This document shows positions 1 through 5,587 of a DNA stretch of 11,701 nt, in pieces. The translations under genes were made by a program, and so were the position numbers. How positions within the stretch are numbered: position 1 is the first letter of the stretch; each line of letters begins with the position of its first letter. Source of the DNA: Desulfobacteraceae bacterium (lineage in GTDB: Bacteria; Desulfobacterota; Desulfobacteria; Desulfobacterales; Desulfobacteraceae); contig WFQS01000292.1 of assembly GCA_015486915.1 (NCBI GenBank), positions 1 to 11,701 of the forward strand, read 5' to 3'. The notes under the pieces were generated by a model. That model was given only the letters and a program-made list of their open reading frames with translations. It made no database searches and was not told where the DNA came from.

Positions 1-256
1 AGATGGCGGGTGATAATCCTTCTATGAAATCAACATCCGGTTTTTCCATCTGTCCTAAGAATTGTCTTGCATAGGTTGACAGAGATTCAACATACCTGCG
101 CTGGCCCTCTGCATAAAGGGTGTCAAAGGCAAGGGTTGATTTACCTGAGCCAGATAGACCTGTTATGGTAACAAGGCAGTTTCTTGGAATCTCCACATTG
201 ATATTTTTTAGATTGTGTTCCCTTGCACCTTTAATAATAATTTTATCTATGGTCAT
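1..256 (-). CDS. uvrA: UvrABC excinuclease subunit A, N-terminal fragment (runs off left edge)
   Basis: UvrA is the ATP-dependent DNA-damage sensor of nucleotide excision repair and loads UvrB at lesions. Only the first 85 codons are here; the gene continues past base 1. The translation begins [19 protein letters not shown] and carries the first ABC-type Walker [10 protein letters not shown], at about residues 33-41. It is followed by the UvrA-specific stretch [20 protein letters not shown] and then [16 protein letters not shown], which is diagnostic. The ATG at 254-256 is chosen because the protein starts exactly where UvrA usually does. An AGGAG lies upstream at 272-276, a rather long 15 bases from the start. 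The gene is downstream of pdxA on the same strand, 172 bases away, with no strong terminator seen between them, so cotranscription is possible. No frameshift is visible in the part present. Confidence 0.95.
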   Translation of the reverse strand, partial: MTIDKIIIKGAREHNLKNINVEIPRNCLVTITGLSGSGKSTLAFDTLYAEGQRRYVESLSTYARQFLGQMEKPDVDFIEGLSPAI

Positions 257-428
257 TTATTTTAGTACTTTCTCCTGAAGGTCTGTGATGAAAACCAGGG
301 AATATCTACAATTTTTTATCATGATTTTCTGATTATCCGGGGCCGTATAAAGTTCACCGTATCGGACTTATGGCCCTTTTGTCACTCGTTGTTTTACATT
401 TTCTGAGGTTGTGATATCCGTAATTTCA

Positions 429-1433
429 TTATGAAATGGTATTTGCCTGGAGCACAGCCATTTTAATGGATGCCAGAAGACTCGAGGAATTGGCAACACC
501 TCTCCATGCAATATCATATGCAGTTCCGTGGTCAACAGATGTCCTGATGATTGGAAGTCCAAGGGTTGTGTTTACCCCGTCATTGAAATGTATCATTTTA
601 AATGGGATAAGTCCCTGGTCGTGGTACATGCATACAACCCCGTGGTATTTCCCCTCTGCTGCATGGAAGAACAATGTGTCCGGAGGAAAAGGTCCTTTAA
701 TATTAAACCCTTCAGCCACAGCCTGTTTCACAGCAGGTTTTATGATTTTTTCCTCTTCAGGGCCGAACATGGAATCCTCACCGGCATGGGGATTAAGTCC
801 TGCAACGGCAATAACAGGGTTTTTTATGCCAAAACGGGTTTTCAGGGAGTTTCCAGTAATCCTGATGGTTTTAACAATTTTTTCCTTGCTTATTTTTATG
901 GGAACCTCTGAAATGGGAATATGGATGGTGACAAGTACAACTTTTAATTTATCTCCTGCAAGCATCATTGCGTATTCACTGGTTCCCGTTCTTTCGGCAA
1001 TGAGTTCAGTGTGTCCGTGAAACTTTGACCCTGCCATTTTCATTGCAGTTTTTGTTATGGGACAGGTAACCATGGCGGATATTTTTTTGTCCATTGCAAG
1101 GTCAACCGCCCGGGTAATATATTTAAGCATGGCCTCACCTGTCTTTGCACTGGGTTTTGCCGGTACTGCAGTATCTTTATCAAGGTTTGACAGAGAAAGA
1201 ATATCAGCCGTGCCAAATTTGTAGATTCCACTGTCACAAGAGACTACGGGATTTATGGAAAGTTTACTTTTTTTAAGTTCAAATGCTTTTTCCATTATAA
1301 AGAGATCACCAATTATAAGTGGTCTGCATATTTCATATACCAAAGGGTCATTAAGAACTGAAGCAATGATCTCGGGACCTATCCCAACGGGATCTCCCAT
1401 GGTAATACCGATAATTGGACGTTTCTTTTCCAT
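429..1433 (-). CDS. pdxA: 4-hydroxythreonine-4-phosphate dehydrogenase
   Basis: PdxA oxidises 4-phosphohydroxy-L-threonine with NAD in the DXP-dependent pathway to pyridoxal phosphate; it is a cytosolic, metal-dependent homodimer. The 334-residue product has the usual family length and opens with the signature GITMGDPVGIGPEI (9-22). Substrate-binding GHTEL is at 140-144. The three metal-ligand histidines expected from E. coli PdxA are visible as H171 (TIHIPISEV), H216 (NPHAGED) and H271 (YHDQG). NPHAGED and HDQGLIPFK are textbook PdxA motifs, so the enzyme looks functional. The ATG at 1431-1433 has an AGGA at 1447-1450, 13 bases upstream. A repeat hairpin (1462-1475) lies just beyond that, so it may sit in the 5' untranslated leader. 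No pdxJ or other B6 gene is in the window; the pairing with uvrA is one I know from other Deltaproteobacteria. Confidence 0.97.
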   Translation of the reverse strand: MEKKRPIIGITMGDPVGIGPEIIASVLNDPLVYEICRPLIIGDLFIMEKAFELKKSKLSINPVVSCDSGIYKFGTADILSLSNLDKDTAVPAKPSAKTGEAMLKYITRAVDLAMDKKISAMVTCPITKTAMKMAGSKFHGHTELIAERTGTSEYAMMLAGDKLKVVLVTIHIPISEVPIKISKEKIVKTIRITGNSLKTRFGIKNPVIAVAGLNPHAGEDSMFGPEEEKIIKPAVKQAVAEGFNIKGPFPPDTLFFHAAEGKYHGVVCMYHDQGLIPFKMIHFNDGVNTTLGLPIIRTSVDHGTAYDIAWRGVANSSSLLASIKMAVLQANTIS

Positions 1434-1457
1434 GATAATATCATTTTCCTGTTTTTT

Positions 1458-1500
1458 ATAACTGCCATGAGGCAGATCTGAACTGCGTTACAGTGCCTCA
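1458..1500 (+). repeat. REP-like hairpin repeat, copy 1
   Basis: This is a copy of the dispersed repeat found six times in the window. The core hairpin is CTGCC-ATGA-GGCAG at 1462-1475, a perfect 5-bp stem with an ATGA tetraloop, followed by ATCTG of the conserved tail. The sequence also holds a second, larger and competing hairpin: TGAGGCA (1468-1474) is the exact complement of TGCCTCA (1494-1500). It lies 28 bases upstream of the pdxA start on the pdxA coding strand, so a pdxA transcript beginning further upstream would carry it. Mobile or regulatory function is unknown. Confidence 0.6.
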
Positions 1501-1566
1501 AAAAATCAGATATTTTGACGAAAATAAAAAGAGCATCAGTTACTCTGCCAAAAATGAGCTCTTTCT

Positions 1567-1654
1567 TATAAACGGCCATGAGGTAAATCTGGATTTTTTC
1601 AGATAGCCTCTGAGGATCTGGGCAAAGACCAGATCCGCCTCATGGCGGTTTATA
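1567..1654. repeat. Inverted pair of REP-like repeats (copies 2 and 3), BIME-like
   Basis: Copy 2 (1567-1592, plus) and copy 3 (1629-1654, minus) face each other, tail to tail. The two 26-base arms match at 22 positions, so the whole unit can fold into one long stem. The 36-base spacer has its own small hairpin, with CAGAT and ATCTG flanking CCTC-T-GAGG. In copy 3 the core stem is CCGCC/GGCGG (1635-1648), fully paired. In copy 2 the right side of the core is degenerate (GGTAA) while the arm and the ATCTGGATT tail are kept. Two REPs in opposite orientation around a linker is the architecture of bacterial interspersed mosaic elements; the assignment is by analogy only. Confidence 0.6.
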
Positions 1655-1667
1655 TGTAATAGAACGT

Positions 1668-1695
1668 AACCTGAATTTTTTAGGGCATTCAGGTT
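1668..1695. repeat. Short perfect inverted repeat
   Basis: AACCTGAA at 1668-1675 is the exact complement of TTCAGGTT at 1688-1695, giving an 8-bp stem with a 12-base loop. It sits 13 bases after the BIME-like pair. The T-run lies inside the loop, not after the stem, so it does not look like an intrinsic terminator in either direction. Function unknown. Confidence 0.4.
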
Positions 1696-2033
1696 CATGG
1701 ATTTTATACTACAGTGCATAATAAAGAGTAAACATAAAAACAAAATTAAAAAGTCTGAAAAAACCTTAAAAATTTTTATATGATCATTTTTTGTGAAACC
1801 ATTGAAAACTCTGAATTTATGTATTTTGGTATTATTATATTAGAAATGAGGAGTAAAAAGGAGGAAAAATGACTATTTTAAAGATAATTTTTTTTACAAT
1901 TTTATATTGACTTCACGCAAACCGTAAAAATTTCAAACTAAAATAGACCCTTATGAAACTTGCTGTAATTAATGGGAAAATTTTGTTTCACAGATAAAAT
2001 ATCTAATAAAATCAATGGGTACATGTTCCAGTT

Positions 2034-2055
2034 TAACATTAATCTAACATTAATC
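2034..2055. repeat. Tandem 11-bp direct repeat (two perfect copies)
   Basis: TAACATTAATC occurs twice in immediate succession (2034-2044 and 2045-2055), followed by a partial third start, TAAAC. An 11-bp period puts both copies on about the same face of the helix, as is usual for paired protein-binding sites. It lies about 230 bases upstream of dnaA. It could be an operator or an iteron-like site, or chance in AT-rich DNA. Confidence 0.45.
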
Positions 2056-2085
2056 TAAACTTTCTTTTAACAGCTCTTATCCGAT

Positions 2086-2114
2086 TTGACACAGAAAATG
2101 ATATAAAATAAAAG
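2086..2114 (+). promoter_or_regulatory. Candidate promoter for dnaA
   Basis: TTGACA at 2086-2091 is a perfect sigma-70 -35 hexamer. The -10 is poor: TAAAAG at 2109-2114 with a 17-base spacer, inside an A/T run. If used, it would give a leader of about 160 bases ahead of dnaA that includes the competing hairpins at 2114-2150. The weak -10 keeps confidence low. Confidence 0.25.
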
Positions 2115-2150
2115 AATGAAACTCATTCAGTTTTTTTACAAGAACTGAAT
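2114..2150 (+). promoter_or_regulatory. Two overlapping, mutually exclusive hairpins ahead of dnaA
   Basis: GAATGA (2114-2119) pairs with TCATTC (2123-2128) and is followed directly by AG and seven T, which resembles a weak intrinsic terminator. ATTCAGTT (2125-2132) instead pairs perfectly with AACTGAAT (2143-2150), using the right arm of the first hairpin and its T-run. The two folds cannot coexist, the geometry of an attenuator. The stems are short and AT-rich, so this may be fortuitous. Confidence 0.25.
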
Positions 2151-2283
2151 AACTTCCTGCAATAGGCTTTTACAGCTTGAAATAAACTTTTAAATAATAA
2201 GAAAGCAATAAATTCCTTGTGGTTTGTAATAAATTGATTAATTGATATCTTAATTTTAAGAAACACATATTATCTGGAGTATC

Positions 2284-3660
2284 ATGAATTCTATCTGGCA
2301 AAAAGTTAAACTTGAAATGAAAAAATCTTTACCTGATTACAGCTTCAGGATGTGGATTCAGCCCATGAAATTTGCTGGTTCAAAACAGAATACAATCCAT
2401 TTGACCTGCCCCAACAGTTTTTCAAAAAAGCGGATTAGAGAAAATTATTTTAAATCCATTAAAGATCATTTTTCTTTTTTTGGAAATAAAAAAGTAACCG
2501 TAGAATTGGAAATTGAAAAAAAAATATTCAATAAAGGGTTTGCAGGTTTTGCTGCGGCTCCTTTAATTTCCGAACCTGCTCCGGCAACTTCACGTCAGAT
2601 GATCCTGCCTGGTATGAATATGAGATTTGACAGCGGCAGAATGCTTAAAAAAGGATTTACCTTTGATGATTTTGTTGTGGGGGATAACAGCGGGTTCGCC
2701 TTTTCAGCCTCACTTGCCATTGCAGAAGGAACAAGCAATGCCAACAGGGCACTTTATCTGCTTTCCGATACCGGTCTTGGTAAAAGTCATCTGTCCCAGG
2801 CTGTGGGGCATTATATCATGACCCATGGCTGTTCTGAAAAAGTTTATTATGTTACTGCCGAGGATTTTACCAATGAGATGGTATCCTCTTTAAGAAATAA
2901 TAAAATCAATCTGTTTAAAGAAAAATACAGAAGGAAATGTGATGTTTTAATCCTTGAAGATATACACTTTTTGTCGGGAAAGGATGCTACCCAGAAGGAA
3001 CTTGCCATAACTCTTGATTATCTTGTTAATGCAGACAAGAAAATTATTTTCAGCGGCTGTTATCTGCCCGATGATATCCCGAAGATGAACGATCAGTTAA
3101 AATCAAGGCTTACCATGGGGCTTGTTACTAAAATAGATCCGCCTGATTTTAAAACAAGGGTGAAAATTCTAAAGAAAAAAGCAAAACATAAAGGCTGCAT
3201 TCTTCCCGGAGATGTTACAGATTATATTGCCCAGGAGCTCTGTGATAACGTAAGGCAGCTTGAAAGCGGTCTTAACGGAGTTGTTGCAAGGGGATCTCTG
3301 ATGGGTGATAAAATAGATATCAACCTTGCGAGAAATGTACTTACAACAATTTCAAGGAATAAGAAAAAAATCACGGTTGATCTTATTAAAAAACTCGTGT
3401 GCAGTGAGTTCAGTGTGTCTGAACAGGAGATTATATCTCCATCAAGGAAAAAGAGGATTGTAAAACCAAGGCAGGTTGCAATGTATCTTGCAAGAAGGTA
3501 TACTGACCAGCCCCTTAAGAAAATAGGAAGAAGTTTCAACAGGTATCATGCAACCGCCATATATTCAATCAATGCAGTGGAAAAGGCAATAAAACTCCAG
3601 GGTACCTTTAAGGAACAGATGAATCATCTTTATAGAAAAATTGATTCGGGTAAAATATGA
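2284..3660 (+). CDS. dnaA: Divergent DnaA-family replication initiator
   Basis: DnaA binds origin DnaA boxes, oligomerises with ATP and melts DNA to load DnaB. The 458-residue product has the full layout: domain I (about 1-80, IWQKVKLEMKKSLPDYSFRMWIQPM), a short linker, an AAA+ domain from GFTFDDFVVGDNSGFA (124-139), and a C-terminal DNA-binding domain (about 345-458, KPRQVAMYLARRYT). Several key residues depart from the family. The P-loop is SDTGLGKSH (161-169) instead of GGVGLGKTH, Walker B is ILEDIHFL rather than IDDIQFL, and sensor 1 has FSGCYLP where TSDR is usual. The recognition signature GGRDHTTVLHA becomes NRYHATAIYSINA, one residue shorter. The box VII arginine (R275, LKSRL) and sensor 2 arginine (R324, NVRQLE) are kept. 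The ATG at 2284 has GGAG 4 bases upstream. The usual dnaN/recF/gyrB neighbours are absent, so this may be a second DnaA or a relocated sole copy. Confidence 0.9.
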   Translation: MNSIWQKVKLEMKKSLPDYSFRMWIQPMKFAGSKQNTIHLTCPNSFSKKRIRENYFKSIKDHFSFFGNKKVTVELEIEKKIFNKGFAGFAAAPLISEPAPATSRQMILPGMNMRFDSGRMLKKGFTFDDFVVGDNSGFAFSASLAIAEGTSNANRALYLLSDTGLGKSHLSQAVGHYIMTHGCSEKVYYVTAEDFTNEMVSSLRNNKINLFKEKYRRKCDVLILEDIHFLSGKDATQKELAITLDYLVNADKKIIFSGCYLPDDIPKMNDQLKSRLTMGLVTKIDPPDFKTRVKILKKKAKHKGCILPGDVTDYIAQELCDNVRQLESGLNGVVARGSLMGDKIDINLARNVLTTISRNKKKITVDLIKKLVCSEFSVSEQEIISPSRKKRIVKPRQVAMYLARRYTDQPLKKIGRSFNRYHATAIYSINAVEKAIKLQGTFKEQMNHLYRKIDSGKI

Positions 3661-5052
3661 ATGAGCCTTTCTGCCGGTGTTCTAAAAAAAATCAAGGACA
3701 TAACGGGAAAAAATCATGTTGTAAATGATCCGGAGGAGCTTGTATGCTATTCCTATGATGCAAGCGGAAACTCTTTTCTGCCCGATGCCGTTGTGTTTCC
3801 CATTTCATGCCATGAAGTTTCTGAAATCCTTAAGCTTGCAAATAGAGAATCCTTTGCCGTTATTCCGCGGGGAAGCGGTTCGGGGATGACAGGCGGCTGT
3901 CTTCCTGTCAAAGGCGGTATTGTAATGGCTTTAACGAGGATGAACCATATCCTTGAGATTGACAGGGAAAATTTTGTGGCAATTGTTGAACCCGGTGTTG
4001 TTACCGGTGATTTCCACAGGGCAGTTGAAAATAAAGGACTTTTTTATCCCCCTGACCCTGCAAGCTCTTCATTCTGCACACTTGGAGGTAACATAGGAGA
4101 ATGTGCAGGCGGTCCAAGGGCGGTGAAATATGGAGTGACAAGGGATTATGTGTTAGGACTTGAAGCTGTCACTGCAACAGGCGAAATTATTCATACCGGT
4201 GTCAGAACAGCAAAAGGGGTTGCAGGTTATGATTTGACAAGGCTTATCGTGGGATCAGAGGGCACCCTTGTCGTTGTAACTAAAATTATATTAAAACTTG
4301 TTCCCCTGCCTGAAAAAGTGAAAACCCTTGCAGTTCTTTTTGACTCCATGCAAAAGGCGGCAGAAACCGTGTCTGCGGTAATCCGGGAAGCTGTGGTGCC
4401 AAGGTGTATTGAATACATGGACAGGGCATCAATTAAATGCGTTGAAAATGAATTTAAAGCCATTATGCCGGACTCTGTTTTCAGGAAGATAGATGCAGTT
4501 CTTTTGATTGACATTGACGGAAGTTGTAAAACAATAGCAAAAGATGCGGAAAAGCTTAGGAAATTCTGCCTTGAAAAGGGGGCGTATCATGTTATTACCG
4601 CAAAAGATCCAAAACAGGCCTCTGATCTGTGGAAAGCCCGTAAATCCCTTTCTCCTGCTCTTTTCAAACTGGCTCCCAATAAAATTAATGAAGATATTGT
4701 AGTACCCATAAACAGGATTCCCCATATGGTTGAAAGACTTGAAAAAATCCAGAAAGAAACAGGACTTGTTATTGTAAGTTTTGGTCATGCAGGGGACGGC
4801 AATATTCACTGCAACATCATGTATGATAAGAGGAATAAAAAAGAATCGGAACTTGCAGGCAGGGCAGTAGATGAGCTTTTTGAATTTACACTTGAGCTTG
4901 GCGGGACAATCACCGGAGAGCATGGGGTTGGAATTACCAAAATGAAGTATTTTCCCATTGAAACGGGAGAAATTGAAATTGAAATTATGAAAGGTGTTAA
5001 ACGGGTTTTTGATCCAGAAAATATACTCAATCCCGGTAAAATATTTTGTTAA
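3661..5052 (+). CDS. FAD-linked oxidase, glycolate oxidase GlcD / D-lactate dehydrogenase type
   Basis: Members of this family oxidise 2-hydroxyacids (glycolate, D-lactate, 2-hydroxyglutarate) with FAD and pass electrons to a partner or to quinone. The 463-residue product shows the PCMH-type FAD domain: PRGSGSGMTGG (69-79), GGNIGECAGGPRAVKYG (142-158) and GYDLTRLIVGSEGTL (189-203). The C-terminal cap carries the metal/substrate motif FGHAGDGNIH (374-383) and GEHGVG (419-424), ending DPENILNPGKIF as is typical. All motifs are intact. The ATG directly follows the dnaA TGA with no intervening base, and only a weak GGG precedes it inside the dnaA end, so translation is probably coupled. The iron-sulfur partner (GlcF-like) usual beside this gene is absent here. 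Substrate cannot be told from sequence; D-lactate or glycolate is the best guess. Confidence 0.92.
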   Translation: MSLSAGVLKKIKDITGKNHVVNDPEELVCYSYDASGNSFLPDAVVFPISCHEVSEILKLANRESFAVIPRGSGSGMTGGCLPVKGGIVMALTRMNHILEIDRENFVAIVEPGVVTGDFHRAVENKGLFYPPDPASSSFCTLGGNIGECAGGPRAVKYGVTRDYVLGLEAVTATGEIIHTGVRTAKGVAGYDLTRLIVGSEGTLVVVTKIILKLVPLPEKVKTLAVLFDSMQKAAETVSAVIREAVVPRCIEYMDRASIKCVENEFKAIMPDSVFRKIDAVLLIDIDGSCKTIAKDAEKLRKFCLEKGAYHVITAKDPKQASDLWKARKSLSPALFKLAPNKINEDIVVPINRIPHMVERLEKIQKETGLVIVSFGHAGDGNIHCNIMYDKRNKKESELAGRAVDELFEFTLELGGTITGEHGVGITKMKYFPIETGEIEIEIMKGVKRVFDPENILNPGKIFC

Positions 5053-5054
5053 TT

Positions 5055-5101
5055 TTTTTACTGCATTTTTTCCGAATTTACTGCATTCTTGCCGGAAAAA
5101 A
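5055..5101. repeat. Imperfect 20-bp tandem repeat with inverted arms between convergent genes
   Basis: TTTACTGCATT occurs at 5057-5067 and again at 5077-5087, each followed by a TTNNCCG-like block, so a 20-base unit is repeated once. In addition TTTTTTCCG (5066-5074) is the exact complement of CGGAAAAAA (5093-5101) across an 18-base loop. The segment contains the end of the minus-strand small gene and lies just after the oxidase stop. U-runs precede rather than follow the stem on either strand, so it is not a standard intrinsic terminator, although its place between convergent genes suggests transcription ends around here. Confidence 0.4.
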
Positions 5102-5305
5102 ATCAAGGTTCAGCAGGTGCTCAAAAATATCGATTTTTGGATTACTGTTATGTTCAATGGCGCATCTTATTGAGGCAGAACAGTATTTAGTGCAAATGAT
5201 ATCTTTTTGACTGAATTCTCCAAAGCATTCAAGTTCATCCTCTGAATCTTCTTCCATCATTCCATTATGTATTATCTGATCTATCTCTTCTTCATAAAAT
5301 TTCAT
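5078..5305 (-). CDS. Small acidic four-cysteine protein, unknown function
   Basis: The 75-residue product has an acidic N-terminal third (EEEIDQ, MMEEDSEDELE) and then four cysteines at positions 27, 38, 42 and 48, spaced C-x10-C-x3-C-x5-C, starting ECFGEF. Such spacing could hold zinc or an iron-sulfur cluster. There is no signal peptide or membrane segment. I have a general recollection of similar small CFGEF...C...C...RC proteins in Deltaproteobacteria but cannot name a family. The ATG at 5303-5305 has only a poor GGCTGGA upstream; M16 or M17 are alternative starts that would still keep all cysteines. It converges on the oxidase gene, with 25 bases between the two stops. The ordered cysteine pattern, unlikely in a chance frame, is the main reason to call it a gene. 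Confidence 0.65.
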   Translation of the reverse strand: MKFYEEEIDQIIHNGMMEEDSEDELECFGEFSQKDIICTKYCSASIRCAIEHNSNPKIDIFEHLLNLDFFPARMQ

Positions 5306-5407
5306 TTATTCCAGCCTGTTTTTAAAAATCATAGTTTATATGAAACTACTGTAAAGATTTTTAACAATGAGAGTTTTTATATTTGTTGAGAGGCAGTCTG
5401 AGAGAAT

Positions 5408-5430
5408 CCAGATCGGCCTCATGGCCGTTA
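5408..5430 (-). repeat. REP-like hairpin repeat, copy 4
   Basis: Read on the minus strand this gives TAACGGCCATGAGGCCGATCTGG, then ATT. The core stem CGGCC/GGCCG (5414-5427) pairs perfectly around ATGA, with a G-C pair at the variable position where copy 1 has T-A and copy 3 has C-G. It lies in the 282-base gap between the end of hflX and the start of the small cysteine-rich gene. Elsewhere in that gap I see a small hairpin, ACAAT-CGTT-ATTGT (5437-5450), and a weak AACTG/CAGTT stem (about 5520-5539), but no convincing terminator. Confidence 0.6.
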
Positions 5431-5587
5431 GTTCGAACAATCGTTATTGTGCAGGTCATAAATGCTCTTTCCACAGTCCTTAACGTCTGGACAGATAAGC
5501 TCAGCCAACTATTAAAATCAACTGTACTTGATATCAGTTTTTAATTAAAAAAGTAAATTGATGGCTCTGTTTATAATTTATATTGTT

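Larger units (their letters stand above)
1696..2283. other. AT-rich intergenic region upstream of dnaA
   Basis: This stretch has no convincing gene of ordinary size and is conspicuously AT-rich. It contains two very short reading frames with a strong Shine-Dalgarno (1846-1910, see findings), a tandem 11-bp repeat (2034-2055), a candidate -35 box TTGACA (2086-2091) and two competing hairpins (2114-2150). AT-richness next to dnaA is suggestive of an origin, but I found no perfect DnaA box (TTATCCACA or its complement); the nearest match is TTATCCGAT at about 2078-2086. Because the DnaA here has an altered DNA-recognition helix, standard boxes might not be expected. I cannot call an origin from this sequence alone. 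Confidence 0.5.

Noticed and set aside
1540..1743. 67-residue minus-strand frame in the repeat cluster
   Set aside because: It crosses both repeat arms, has no good ribosome site and no coherent protein features.
1434..2283. Classic replication origin upstream of dnaA
   Set aside because: The region is AT-rich but I found no perfect DnaA box, no box cluster and no dnaN/gyrB context. Left as a possibility only.
5066..5101. Intrinsic terminator between convergent genes
   Set aside because: The stem is mostly A-T and the U-run is on the wrong side for both directions; kept as a repeat only.
4429..5106. Minus-strand 225-residue open frame across the end of the oxidase gene
   Set aside because: It lies antisense to an intact FAD oxidase with all family motifs, and its translation is rich in F, N, K and C without recognisable motifs; a shadow frame.
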